This document shows positions 11,663-22,444 of a stretch of DNA of 64,000 bases, piece by piece. Under the pieces are notes generated by a model. It was not told the DNA's origin. It saw nothing but the letters and a program-made list of their open reading frames with translations, and did not search any database. The first letter of the stretch is position 1; every line of letters starts with the position of its first letter. Origin of the DNA: Anthopleura xanthogrammica (lineage: Eukaryota; Cnidaria; Anthozoa; Actiniaria; Actiniidae); the NCBI GenBank assembly GCA_964019055.1, contig OZ025214.1, positions 10,801,101-10,865,100 on the forward strand. The letters run 5' to 3'. The position numbers and the translations under genes are program-made.

Positions 11663-11950
11663 CAGTCAAAACGGCTCAAGCGTACCACCTAGAATCTATT
11701 AACGAATTTATAATTCGAATATTGAGTTCATTATTCACTCTGACTCCAAACTTGAAAAAAAATAATCTACTTGAGTTTTGATTGGATTCTTCAACAATTG
11801 CCATCCCAAGGTAGAAAGAAACCCCTAGAAAGCCACCCCTTAGAGTTTTAGCTATGAAATGAATGTGAAGTTGTTAGTCTTCCGATTTTGTAATTAAAAC
11901 TCAGAGTGAATAATCAACTCAATATCCGAATATTGAAATCTTTAATGTGA
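11663..11950. mobile_element. mariner-type MITE, copy 3
   Basis: Left end TA then CAGTCAAAACGGCTCAAGCG, the best-preserved terminus. The interior is collinear with copies 1 and 2. The right terminal repeat is decayed after TGAAATCTTTAATGTG. Confidence 0.75.
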
Positions 11951-12184
11951 CATAATTGTTTTGATAACTTTTTCGCGTTTGAAATAATATTTCAGGAAAC
12001 AAACCCCACCACGTTTCTAAGTATACTATAGGGTACCAATGGACCAATTATAAAGGAAGAAGTGTTAGTAGACATTCCCCTCTTAATAAGCTATCAAAGT
12101 AAGTCATTTATATTTATGACGCCAATTTAAGACATTACAAAATATTACCGTAAATATTCATCACAGCACTACAAATATACTTAC

Positions 12185-12638
12185 CAGTGTAGAATAGTGA
12201 AGCAATCATTGCAGAACAATTAGCACCCATTTGAAAATAGCTTACATTCTTCTCAATTTCATCGTAGTACGGAAACATTCTTGAAAACATAATCGTTCCA
12301 AATCCATTACAGAAGCCACAAAGAATCGCCGCTGATAATCGGAAATGAGGATTCTCGATGACGACCAGCAGCAACATAGCCAGGGACATGAATATAACAA
12401 ATAGAGTAAATGACGCCCGAAATGAGATTTTTCTAACGATAAATGGACTCAGGAGTTTGGCTGTAAGGTCTGGTACACTGAAGGAGATCATCACGGTGGT
12501 GGAAGAGAGTAGCGTACCAGATAAGATGTCTTCAGTTGCCAACACCAGTACAAAGCTTACAAAAGAATACCAAATACCAAAGGAAAAGAAGCAAAAGGCT
12601 GTCAAGCAAGTTTTCGGGGCATCAGTAGATTTACTCAT
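12185..12638 (-). CDS. CLN3/battenin-like membrane protein, exon 1 (N-terminal third)
   Basis: Starts at an ATG (12638) preceded by in-frame stops and ends at a consensus donor GTAAGT in phase 1, giving 151 codons plus one base. The product begins MSKSTDAPKTCL and then alternates hydrophobic helices: FCFFSFGIWYSFVSFVLVLA, a second helix around TTVMISFSVPDLTAKLL, then FTLFVIFMSLAMLLLVV. The 'P-D-L-T-A-K-L-L-S-P' and 'C-G-F-C-N-G-F-G' patterns are the ones I recognise from the N-terminal half of CLN3. It ends in ...SLFYTG, and the downstream exon continues GLTTWL, as in the family. No signal peptide is expected. The antisense ORF at 12358-12735 is a shadow. The family assignment rests on the two exons together. 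Confidence 0.75.
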
Positions 12639-13099
12639 GATTTATTATTACAGACTGGCACTGTGGATGTTGTGTTCGAGATATCCTTTATTTATTATAC
12701 AGTTCTGCCATGCATTGATAATTGTAAAGCACTGATGCATTAACCATCTATAATAACAAAGCGATATCGTATAAGTCCATTGGAATACTCATTGGGTCCA
12801 CTACTGCATAATTACGGTGGCCGAGAGCGGACATAAAAATAGTCAAAAGTCCAAAAGTCAAACTTATTTAGGACCAAATAACAAAGTGAGTTTAACTTTT
12901 TACTAATTTCCTTTGTCAAAACTTAGTTTGGCTTTTGTTTGCCACGCTCCATTTTGCCTCGAGAATTTTTTTATGTCTGCTCTCAGCCTCTTTGTTACGA
13001 GTTATTTTGTCACGAAAGACTTTTGCTTCTGAATATTGTCTGGTCAAGGGCACTAGGACACCCGAAATAGTCATTTATATATGAGTTTTTGTTTTTTTT
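12639..13099. repeat. foldback repeat upstream of the CLN3-like gene
   Basis: 12808-12989 is a foldback. GGCCGAGAGCGGACATAAAAA near the left end is mirrored by a TTTTTATGTCTGCTCTCAGCC-like stretch near the right. A 35-bp segment inside it (12841-12875) also recurs inverted at 24246-24280. The rest, including whatever promoter the CLN3-like gene uses, shows no recognisable motif. Confidence 0.5.
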
Positions 13100-13892
13100 A
13101 TGATTCGATTGCAATTGATTTATATTATTGTTCTCTGGCTTCTGTTAATTGTGCTTCGTTCCAAAGAGTTTGTAGAGTTTGTCTACAAACGTATTTGTCA
13201 AAGTATTCCGAAATCCTCCAAGCTGCATTGTTATATGAAGGCTAGAAAACTTACAAAGAATGAATGTAAGCTTATTACAAAGAGAATGAGCTTGAATAAG
13301 ATCACAGAACATGAAAAAAAGCTTTAATGGGAAGAAGCTTTCAAGGGATAATGAAGTTAAAATATATAGCTATTCGGTCCTACTCCAATGTATATTGACC
13401 CTAACAAAACAATAACAGCGCCATATAGCCAAGGTAATGAGTTGGTATTTTGACAAAATTCAGGACAACAGTGTGTGTTGCAATGAGTTAATTGTGCTCT
13501 TTGATTTACAATAACAAACAAGGAATCAATTCTGCCAATGACCTTGTATTAATAATGAATATTGGAAATCAGTTGTATTCAGGTTTGTCTCAATTAGACA
13601 GACAGTCCTTTTTAATGCAGACAGAATTACCACCAATGTTAATTAAATGTGTTTGATACTGACTATCATATACAATCAATACAGTGAAAGCTACCCTGGT
13701 ACTGTACGTCAAGAGACTACAATAGAGGGATATCAGTACTGTACTTCTTTACAAAGAGCCTTTGAATCACTTATGTCTGAAAAAAACTACACCAATTTTG
13801 TATTAACAGTTGGGTGCACAGCTATTGCTATGACTGGAAGCAATGAGGTGGCACCCAATAGCGTCACAAGGAAGATTTTTTTGATAATATGA
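13100..13892 (+). pseudogene. decayed coding region, N-terminal part of a possible ubiquitin-peptidase-like domain
   Basis: Three short open pieces in different frames read like one decayed protein. The first (13190-13327) contains a lysine-rich segment. The second (about 13530-13650) includes GNQLYSGLSQLDRQSFLMQ and a following ELPPMLIK. The third (13680-13850) includes YSESYPGTVRQETTIEGYQY then LTVGCTAIAM. The last two recall, from memory, the N-terminal half of C76/tegument-type cysteine-peptidase-like domains found in cnidarian mobile-element-associated proteins. The expected continuation with a FDSHAR motif is absent here but present 10 kb away at 23769-24110. Frameshifts and a stop at about 13657 make it a pseudogene. 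The family name is tentative. Confidence 0.4.
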
Positions 13893-14771
13893 AATGTGTA
13901 CTATTTATGTCATAAAATGATAGATATCGATACGAAATAACGTAATTACAACTTTTGTTGTTTATGTGATAAGTAATTTGCATTATACATAGCTATAAAT
14001 AATAATAACCGCGTGGGGCCTGGTAATTTTCAGCATGCTCTTCTTTTCAGGCGGTGAAATTTACTATTTAAACATGAAATACTTATAAGATATTTATCAC
14101 AAATGAATTTCATATGTTCACAGATCGTATAATCTTTCTGTAATAAGCAAACATACAAACAACTCAGTAAAATCGCGATCGACTCATAGTAAAACGTGTA
14201 GCGCCTGCTATAGACAATATATTGACGTCATTGCTTTAGCCTCTTTACATAGTTATATATCTAGTTTACAATGTAAAATCTAATTTGAAAGGATTTCGAC
14301 AACATCCATGGGCTCGAGAATGCGCTTGCAAGCATGCAGTTCTTGTCGAGAAAAAGTATCACTTTTTAAATCCATACCTTCTAAATATTTCACGCGCTAT
14401 TCTTATCTTAATGCTTGTTTCTTTCTCCCCCCCCCCCGCCTTTATTTAACTTTCACATGTAATGAGATCAATTACAAATTAATAAAAGTTTAAATTTCAC
14501 ATAATGTTTAACGCTTTTTTAAGTTGTTATATTTTGTCATATGGATATGCATATTATTATTTTTTACAGCGATATTATATTCAATTTGTATATAATATTG
14601 GAGATATGCTTTGAAGCCTTTTAAATTCAGCTGACAACATCTACTTCTTGCTCTATAAATTTAGGATTTATAGATAAGAAGGACAAAATTGACTAATGTA
14701 GAAAATTTAAAACATAAACAAGGCCCTATTATAATAATATAATATAATATAATATAATATATTATTATATA
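13893..14771. other. no gene seen; AT-rich
   Basis: Contains a short poly-C run (near 14427) and a short (TATAA)n patch (about 14738-14765) related to the large array downstream. The 61-codon frame at 14308 has no motif. Confidence 0.4.
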
Positions 14772-14858
14772 CATACCGAGATTTACTCAGTAAAATCCTG
14801 TGTAATAAATTTTCGTTCGTTCACTCCTCCCAACCAATCACAATGCGCATATCGCTTT

Positions 14859-14950
14859 TTCACGTGTGAGAAAAACGATACGTCCAATCAGAAGCCACGT
14901 ACGGCTTTTCTTCACGTGTGAGAAAAACGATACGTCCAATCAGAAGCCGG
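14859..14950 (+). repeat. 52-bp direct repeat, two copies
   Basis: TTCACGTGTGAGAAAAACGA followed by TACGTCCAATCAGAAGCC occurs at about 14859 and again 52 bases later. The unit carries a CACGTG E-box and a CCAAT box (in ...TCCAATCAG). A diverged third version precedes it (CCAACCAATCACAATGCG). Confidence 0.8.
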
Positions 14951-14992
14951 CAGCAATGGGCTCCACTGCTCTTTCATGTGAGACTTTCGACT

Positions 14993-15424
14993 AAACTAGA
15001 AAGTTTTTATTTCAAAACATGAATGAAACTATATTTTAGACGACAAAACCAAAGACAAAATCGATGAATTATCTATAGTAAAGCAGAGAAAAAGCTGCCT
15101 GAGATGTAAATATATTGGAAAAGCTATTTAAAAGTACTGAAAACTTAAACAACAACAAGGAAAGTCAGCTTCATTTGCTTTTGTAAGAAGACGACTTCGG
15201 TGAGACCTAAACTAGAAAGTTTGAGTTCAAAACATGGATGAAAATATAATTCAGACGACGAAACCAAAGAGAAAATCGATGAAATACCAATAGTAGAGTG
15301 GAGGAAAAGCTGACCGAGATGTAAATCTAGTGGAAAAGTTCTTAAAAATGTATTAAACAACAACGAGGAATTGAAAGGCAGCTTTGCCGTGTAAATATAA
15401 GAAGGCGACAGAAACTTCGGTAAG
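14993..15424 (+). repeat. 216-bp tandem duplication, two diverged copies
   Basis: AAACTAGAAAGTTT starts at 14993 and recurs at 15209. Both units share TTCAAAACATG-AATGAAA, AGACGAC-AAACCAAAGA, AAATCGATGAA and AAACAACAAC-AGGAA blocks in the same order. A 110-codon antisense frame at 15145-15477 spans the second unit but lacks family motifs. Confidence 0.75.
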
Positions 15425-15672
15425 CTTTCGCAATTATTTATGGTGTAAACTAAAAGCCTAGAAGTTGAAAAGATCAAACTTAGAAACCGAATTAGAATTT
15501 AATAAGAATAAGTTTTTATTATGCTTGTAAAACAGCATTGTAAAATAAAGAATTATTGCAATATAATTTTTAGTTTGGAAACTGAGCTTTGTTTACAAAC
15601 TTTGTAAACTAAAATAGTCTCTAATTCAAACCAAATTGAAAATCTCGGTATGAATATAATAAAAAGAAAACA

Positions 15673-15808
15673 CCATGGAAAATGCTTTGTACGATTTTTA
15701 TTCACTCGTTGTTTTGTATCATAAAACTCACGCGCTCGAAGACTCGCTTGTTCGTTTTATGATACTTCACAACTCGTGAATAAAAACCGTACGCGCGCAC
15801 TTTCCATG
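15673..15808. repeat. foldback (inverted) repeat bordering the satellite
   Basis: CATGGAAAATGCTTTGTACG at the left is mirrored by a diverged inverse ending TTTCCATG at the right. Inner arms are CGATTTTTATTCACTCGTTG and its near-inverse, plus GTATCATAAAAC/GTTTTATGATAC. The arms are about 55 bp each around a short loop. Confidence 0.7.
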
Positions 15809-15824
15809 AAGTAATCTCTATATG

Positions 15825-16595
15825 TAATATAATATAATATAATATAATATAATATAATATAATATAATATAATATAATATAATATAATATAATATAATAT
15901 AATATAATATAATATAATATAATATAATATAATATAATATAATATAATATAATATAATATAATATAATATAATATAATATAATATAATATAATATAATAT
16001 AATATAATATAATATAATATAATATAATATAATATAATATAATATAATATAATATAATATAATATAATATAATATAATATAATATAATATAATATAATAT
16101 AATATAATATAATATAATATAATATAATATAATATAATATAATATAATATAATATAATATAATATAATATAATATAATATAATATAATATAATATAATAT
16201 AATATAATATAATATAATATAATATAATATAATATAATATAATATAATATAATATAATATAATATAATATAATATAATATAATATAATATAATATAATAT
16301 AATATAATATAATATAATATAATATAATATAATATAATATAATATAATATAATATAATATAATATAATATAATATAATATAATATAATATAATATAATAT
16401 AATATAATATAATATAATATAATATAATATAATATAATATAATATAATATAATATAATATAATATAATATAATATAATATAATATAATATAATATAATAT
16501 AATATAATATAATATAATATAATATAATATAATATGATATGATATGATATAATATAATATAATATAATATAATATAATATAATATAATATAATAT
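15825..16595 (+). repeat. (TATAA)n pentanucleotide satellite, about 154 copies
   Basis: Almost perfect array of TATAA. The only visible variation is three TATGA units near 16535-16550. Confidence 0.97.
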
Positions 16596-16705
16596 GCTAT
16601 GCTATGCTATGCTATGCTATGCTATGCTATGCTATGCTATGCTATGCTATGCTATGCTATGCTATGCTATGCTATGCTATGCTATGCTATACTATGCTAT
16701 GCTAT
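16596..16705 (+). repeat. (GCTAT)n pentanucleotide block
   Basis: About 20 GCTAT units, mixed with ACTAT units in the last 20 bases. It forms the transition between the TATAA and TATAC arrays. Confidence 0.95.
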
Positions 16706-17857
16706 ACTATACTATACTATACTATACTATACTATACTATACTATACTATACTATACTATACTATACTATACTATACTATACTATACTATACTATACTAT
16801 ACTATAATATAATATAATATAATATAATATAATATACTATACTATACTATACTATACTATACTATACTATACTATACTATACTATACTATACTATACTAT
16901 ACTATACTATACTATACTATACTATACTATACTATACTATACTATACTATACTATACTATACTATACTATACTATACTATACTATACTATACTATACTAT
17001 ACTATACTATACTATACTATACTATACTATACTATACTATACTATACTATACTATACTATACTATACTATACTATACTATACTATACTATACTATACTAT
17101 ACTATACTATACTATACTATACTATACTATACTATACTATACTATACTATACTATACTATACTATACTATACTATACTATACTATACTATACTATACTAT
17201 ACTATACTATACTATACTATACTATACTATACTATACTATACTATACTATACTATACTATACTATACTATACTATACTATACTATACTATACTATACTAT
17301 ACTATACTATACTATACTATACTATACTATACTATACTATACTATACTATACTATACTATACTATACTATACTATACTATACTATACTATACTATACTAT
17401 ACTATACTATACTATACTATACTATACTATACTATACTATACTATACTATACTATATTATACTATACTATACTATACTATACTATACTATACTATACTAT
17501 ACTATACTATACTATACTATACTATACTATACTATACTATACTATACTATACTATACTATACTATACTATACTATACTATACTATACTATACTATACTAT
17601 ACTATACTATACTATACTATACTATACTATACTATACTATACTATACTATACTATACTATACTATACTATACTATACTATACTATACTATACTATACTAT
17701 ACTATACTATACTATACTATACTATACTATACTATACTATACTATACTATACTATACTATACTATACTATACTATACTATACTATACTATACTATACTAT
17801 ACTATACTATACTATACTATACTATACTATACTATACTATACTATACTATACTATAC
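16706..17857 (+). repeat. (ACTAT)n = (TATAC)n satellite, about 230 copies
   Basis: Nearly perfect array with a 30-bp TATAA island at 16806-16835 and one ATTAT variant near 17456. It ends abruptly at 17857 where LINE sequence begins. The same unit resumes at the other side of the LINE (22445). Confidence 0.97.
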
Positions 17858-18513
17858 TTCAAAACTCAAATGCCACTCATAAAACTGTCGTTCTACACTG
17901 TGGAACCAATGACCTGGAAAAAATGGATCCCGCCTCATTAATTAAAGAATCGAAGAAACTAATCCAATCTACTATAGATAGATATCCTGGTTCAAGGATC
18001 ATTTATTCTTCTCTTCTTCCAAGACAGGACCTTTTACAAATGAATGTCATGGAAGTTAATAACGCAATGGAACAGTATTGCAAGTCAAACACTAAAGTGG
18101 ACTTTCTCGACAACAAACACATAAACAAAACATTTCAATTTTACGACGCCAAACATCTGAATCAGCGCGGTTTTAGTTTCTTTGCCAAGAATCTAAAAAG
18201 TGCCATCTATCAAACCACGCCGACCAGGAAGACAAAAGACCGCAACGCGACACCATCAAACTTATCAAGATCTCACCCATCACCATCAAGATCAATCAAC
18301 TTCCAACAGTACCCAACAAGATATGAGAGCGCAAGTACCATACCCAGACAACCACACTTTCAAAATCAACCACCAACATATGCCAACGTTACTACAGCCC
18401 GTCCCCTTCGACCAGTTCAAGTTAACACGCCTCCTACGAACAATATAATGAACTCTAATCTGCCAATATCGCTGAAATCCTTAATTCAACAACTACAAAT
18501 GTTTATCAGCTAA
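17858..18513 (+). CDS. LINE ORF1, 5'-truncated, SGNH-hydrolase-like domain
   Basis: The frame is open from the satellite (TATAC repeats contain no stop) to a TAA at 18511. Early residues include VVLHCGTNDL, the G-x-N-D block of SGNH/GDSL esterases. About 75 residues on comes FYDAKHLNQRGFSFF, the D-x-x-H block with the catalytic Asp/His pair. The upstream block with the catalytic serine (G-D-S) is missing because the element is cut at 17858, so this copy should lack esterase activity. After the domain comes a proline/asparagine/serine-rich tail of about 90 residues (18220-18510). Esterase ORF1 proteins bind RNA or membranes in CR1-type LINEs. The first in-frame Met is at 17923, but true initiation lay upstream. 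Confidence 0.75.
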
Positions 18514-18722
18514 GTTGATAAGTATAATTTTTGCTCTTTTAGTTATTATTATTATCGTTAAATTCACTATTCTTACTTTCACTCTTACATTATTTATCTA
18601 TATTATCTTTATTATTCTTTTATTTTTATTATTCATTATTTTCTTCTACTGGGGAACTGCCTTCCCTTTTTTCTCATTGAATTCTTTGACAGAGAGTTCT
18701 AGCTAAGTAAATTTTAGCAGTC

Positions 18723-21700
18723 ATGTATACTTTTACCAGAAATATTTCCTTTTGTACCTGGAATATTAACGGTCTACATAATAATCTCATAGGTGATAAA
18801 ACTAAATGCCTTGATTTTTTAAATGCTATAACTAAACATGATTTCATATTCCTGACAGAAACCTGGTTAAACACAGTTCCATACATTGATGGTTTTAACT
18901 CTTTTTCAGTAGATTCTCAAAAAAAGAATTCTAGAAAAAGAAAAATCGGAAGAAACTCTGGCGGAATACTATTCTTATACAGAAAATGCTATGAAGATAA
19001 AATTGAAATTATTAGATCACATAACAATTTTTTATGGTGTAAAATATCTAAAGAAGTTTTTAAGAAAAACGTCGATCTATATGTTTGTGGTTTGTACATA
19101 CCACCCGATAACTCTAACTATTTCGACGCAGAGATTTTTGATCAACTAGAGAGTGATATTGACACCTTTGCCAAAAAAGGGAATATAATGCTTCTAGGTG
19201 ACTTTAATGCTAGAATAGGTATAGATAAAGACTCTATATGCAAGGATGGAAATGTTTTTATACAAAATGACCGCAGCGACTTGTCGTTTGATACAAAGTT
19301 ACGAAAAAATTTTGATTCCACTGTTAATTCTCACGGCAAAAGATTATTAGACATCTGCAAGATATTTGACTTAAAAATTCTCAATGGACGAAGTAAAGGT
19401 GATTCATTAGGTAAAGTTACATTTCATGGTAAAAACGGAGTAAGTACCGTTGATTACATTATCACAGATCAACACGTTTTTCAAGATGTGAAGTACTTTA
19501 TTGTAGACCAACCTAACTTCTTGTCAGACCACAGCCCAATTTGTACTTGGATAGAATCTGTCGCACATAATTACTCACGTAAGAAAAACTTAGATAATCT
19601 CCAAGATCTATCTCCGCAATTCATATGGACTACAGAATGTATTGAGCCATTTAAACAAGCGATGTTATCGCCCAATGTAACTCGTTTAATACATGGATTT
19701 CTTACAAAAGATTTCTCGACGTCAAACAAAGAGTCTATAAATAGAGCAGCTCACTTTGTGCAATCAATTTTTATGCAAGCGGCTAAAATGTCTTTAAAAG
19801 AAAAGAAACCCAAACGTAAACAAAAGAAACGGAACTTTTGTTGTAAGAAATGGTTTGACTACGAATGTAAAAATGCGAGAAAAGAAATAAGAAAAATCTC
19901 GAACAAAAAGCATCGTGAACCGTCAAATCACTCTCTTCGAGAAACATATCATACTGAACTAAAATCTTTTAAACGGTTATTGAAATTAAAGAAAAAAGAT
20001 TTTCATGCAACCAAGCTAGATGAACTTGAAAATAACGCTAATACTTCTGACTTTTGGAAAGTTCTTAAATCGGCAAATGAAGACATTCATGAAGACGAAA
20101 TTCCACCAATAACAGAAGAACAATGGATTGAACACTTTAAAACACTACATTCAAACAAAAAACTAACTCAAGATCAATCAAAACTCGTAAAAGAATTACA
20201 AAACTTAGAGAAAAACAGTTCTGGAGAATGTAATTCACTACTTAATGCTATCATAACACACGAAGAAATATTAGCATGCATTAAGACTCTGAAAAACAAA
20301 AAAGCAGCTGCCTCTGATAAAATAAGGAATGAAATGATTCGCCATAGTGCAGACATTATGGTTCCAATCTACAAAAAACTATTTAATCTTATTTTAGAAT
20401 CGGGAATTTATCCTGACACATGGTGCGAAGGATCTTTGACTCCGATTTTTAAATCTGGAAATCGTTCAGATACAGGTAATTATAGAGGTATTTGTGTCTC
20501 GAGCTGTTTAGGGAAACTTTTTTCTGCGATACTTAACCAAAGACTGTTAAAGTTCATAAAAAATTGTAATTTACTACACAATTCTCAAATTGGTTTCTTG
20601 CCCGATGGTAGAACCTCCGATCATATTTTTACATTGCGTACTGTAATTGATAAACACGTTACAAATGTTAAAGGAGGAAGGATATATGCTTGCTTCATAG
20701 ACTTTAAAAAAGCATTTGATTCTATCTGGCACGAAGGTTTGTTGATTAGACTACTTAAAAATAAAATCAACGGAAATTTCTATAAACTTATCAAAAATCT
20801 TTACTCCAAATCAACATGTTTTATCAAATTAGGGACAAAGCGAACCAAATCATTCGAATATAAACGTGGTGTTCGACAAGGTTGCATTTTAAGTCCACTT
20901 TTATTTAACTTATACTTAAATGAACTTTCGACTTTACTTGACAAAAATATTGGAACTGATCCGGTTATTCTACCAAATGGTTCAAAACTTACTAGTCTAT
21001 CATACGCGGATGATCTAGTTCTTATATCTAAATCAAAAATTGGTCTACAAAACAGCATTAATTATGTTAACGACTTTTGCACAAAATGGCAAATGACAGT
21101 TAATGAGAAAAAATCAAAAGTCATGATCTTTTGCAAAAGAGAGACTGATAAAATAAAACAATCATCATTCACACTAAATAATAAACCCCTTGAAATTGTG
21201 AAAGAATTTACTTATCTTGGGGTTAAATTAAGCTCAACTGGAAACTTTTCTGCCCACCTGAAGCAATCCAGAGAAAAAGCACTTCATGCTTTCTATAAGA
21301 TTAGTCGTAACATTGATCTTCAAAAATTAAGGCCGCAACAGGCAAATAGGATATTTGATTCACTTATAACGCCTATACTCACTTATGCCAGTGAAATTTG
21401 GGGAGTTTACCAAAATAGCAATCTCGAAAAATGGGAAAAATCACCAACTGAAAAGGCTCATTTACGTTTTTGCAAATACTATCTTGGTGTCAATAACAAA
21501 GCGTCAAATATCGCCTGTAGAGGTGAACTCGGAAGATTTCCTTTGAAATTAGTTATAGACAGATTAACTTTAAAATATCTTAATCATCTACATTCTTTAC
21601 CAGAAAATGCAATAGCAAAGCAAGCCTTGATAATTTCGAAATCTTTACATACTCAACAAAAAACTTGCTATCACTCAAATTTACTACTTACACTGAACTT

Positions 21701-22241
21701 TTATAACATAAAAGACGCAAACATTTTTAAGAGACCAACTCCAAAACCAACTTTATCAGAATACTACAATAAGATGAAGCAGAATTATGTTATATTTTGG
21801 GAAACTCTTCTCAATAATTCGATAAAACTTTCTTTCTACAATTCATTTAAGAAAGACTATGAAATTGAAAAATACCTAGATGTGATTCGTGATTTTGATC
21901 AAAGAAGGCAGTTCACTAAATTAAGAATAAGTAACCACAAACTCGCTATAGAAGCAGGGCGTTATCATAAACTACATATTCCCACATATCAACGTCTCTG
22001 CACACTATGTAATAAAAACGAAATAGAAAATGAGTTACACATGATTTTAAACTGTCACCTTTATAATAACCTAAGAAATGTTTTCACTAATTTAATTAGA
22101 AATGAAATTTCCACAACTAACAAAATAAATCAAGAAAAAGAATATATTTGCTCGCTAATGACGTCGAAGAACAACAACGTTATATACTATTTTACCAAAT
22201 ATATCTTAAAATGTATGGAACTAAGACAATCGAAATGTTAA
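18723..22241 (+). CDS. LINE ORF2: APE endonuclease and reverse transcriptase, intact
   Basis: 1172 codons without interruption. The N-terminal AP-endonuclease domain has FCTWNINGL near residue 11, FLTETWL near 40, LLGDFNARIG near 157 and SDHSPICTW near 267. A basic linker follows (about 360-400, KKPKRKQKKR). Reverse transcriptase spans about 560-860: LTPIFKSGNRSDTGNYRGI, QIGFLPDGRTSDHIF, ACFIDFKKAFDSIWHEGLL, GVRQGCILSPLLFNLYLNEL, then the catalytic SYADDLVLIS and the YLGV segment. A C-terminal Cys/His knuckle (CTLCNKNEIENELHMILNC, near residue 1100) is the kind found in CR1/L2-type ORF2. ORF2 nicks target DNA and primes reverse transcription from the nick. All catalytic residues I can check are present, so this ORF2 could be functional even though ORF1 is truncated. 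Confidence 0.93.
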   Translation: MYTFTRNISFCTWNINGLHNNLIGDKTKCLDFLNAITKHDFIFLTETWLNTVPYIDGFNSFSVDSQKKNSRKRKIGRNSGGILFLYRKCYEDKIEIIRSHNNFLWCKISKEVFKKNVDLYVCGLYIPPDNSNYFDAEIFDQLESDIDTFAKKGNIMLLGDFNARIGIDKDSICKDGNVFIQNDRSDLSFDTKLRKNFDSTVNSHGKRLLDICKIFDLKILNGRSKGDSLGKVTFHGKNGVSTVDYIITDQHVFQDVKYFIVDQPNFLSDHSPICTWIESVAHNYSRKKNLDNLQDLSPQFIWTTECIEPFKQAMLSPNVTRLIHGFLTKDFSTSNKESINRAAHFVQSIFMQAAKMSLKEKKPKRKQKKRNFCCKKWFDYECKNARKEIRKISNKKHREPSNHSLRETYHTELKSFKRLLKLKKKDFHATKLDELENNANTSDFWKVLKSANEDIHEDEIPPITEEQWIEHFKTLHSNKKLTQDQSKLVKELQNLEKNSSGECNSLLNAIITHEEILACIKTLKNKKAAASDKIRNEMIRHSADIMVPIYKKLFNLILESGIYPDTWCEGSLTPIFKSGNRSDTGNYRGICVSSCLGKLFSAILNQRLLKFIKNCNLLHNSQIGFLPDGRTSDHIFTLRTVIDKHVTNVKGGRIYACFIDFKKAFDSIWHEGLLIRLLKNKINGNFYKLIKNLYSKSTCFIKLGTKRTKSFEYKRGVRQGCILSPLLFNLYLNELSTLLDKNIGTDPVILPNGSKLTSLSYADDLVLISKSKIGLQNSINYVNDFCTKWQMTVNEKKSKVMIFCKRETDKIKQSSFTLNNKPLEIVKEFTYLGVKLSSTGNFSAHLKQSREKALHAFYKISRNIDLQKLRPQQANRIFDSLITPILTYASEIWGVYQNSNLEKWEKSPTEKAHLRFCKYYLGVNNKASNIACRGELGRFPLKLVIDRLTLKYLNHLHSLPENAIAKQALIISKSLHTQQKTCYHSNLLLTLNFYNIKDANIFKRPTPKPTLSEYYNKMKQNYVIFWETLLNNSIKLSFYNSFKKDYEIEKYLDVIRDFDQRRQFTKLRISNHKLAIEAGRYHKLHIPTYQRLCTLCNKNEIENELHMILNCHLYNNLRNVFTNLIRNEISTTNKINQEKEYICSLMTSKNNNVIYYFTKYILKCMELRQSKC

Positions 22242-22444
22242 TAATCAAAATTATCAAATTATTCAATATACCATAATTAACTTCAATAATACCTTGATTT
22301 GTAAATTATATGAATATATATATATATACCCATATCTTATTGATTTCTAAAAGCCATTTTAAAATAATTTTATATTAAGTTACTGTTACATGCTTTAGCA
22401 ATACCTGTAATCAGCAAGGTCATGCCAATAAAGTACATTCTAAC

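Larger units (their letters stand above)
8411..12184 (-). other. intron of the CLN3-like gene
   Basis: Bounded on the minus strand by GTAAGT (donor, 12184 downward) and TTTCAG (acceptor, 8411 upward), about 3.8 kb, phase 1. It carries two copies of the mariner-type MITE and a tRNA-like sequence. ORFs inside (e.g. 9282-9623) have no family motif. Confidence 0.7.
14772..15652. mobile_element. 881-bp element with 13-bp terminal inverted repeats
   Basis: CATACCGAGATTT at 14772-14784 is matched exactly in inverse orientation at 15640-15652. Inside are two direct duplications, listed separately. No transposase-like frame is present, so if it is mobile it is non-autonomous. The left end abuts a TATAA patch and the right end precedes a foldback and the main TATAA array. 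A convincing target-site duplication is not visible beyond the AT-rich context. Confidence 0.45.
17858..22444 (+). mobile_element. LINE of CR1/L2-like type inserted in a (TATAC)n array
   Basis: A non-LTR retrotransposon of about 4.6 kb: a 5'-truncated ORF1 with an SGNH-esterase-like domain, a 209-bp inter-ORF spacer, an intact ORF2 (APE endonuclease plus reverse transcriptase) and a 203-bp 3' UTR. ORF1 with an esterase domain and an APE-type ORF2 is the organisation of the CR1/L2 group. Both outer junctions are direct joins to (TATAC)n. The element therefore lies within, or carries as its tail, the same pentanucleotide. No poly-A tail is present. Confidence 0.85.

Noticed and set aside
12358..12735. 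125-codon plus-strand ORF
   Set aside because: Antisense shadow of the CLN3-like exon 1. It has no motif of its own.
16594..16817. Three ORFs with MLCYA/ILYYT repeats
   Set aside because: GCTAT and ACTAT pentanucleotides have no stop codon in any frame. The same applies to 22422-22685.
18515..18706. Hydrophobic 63-codon frame between LINE ORF1 and ORF2
   Set aside because: T-rich spacer composition. The same stretch has no counterpart I know of in LINEs, and its start overlaps the ORF1 stop region only by chance.
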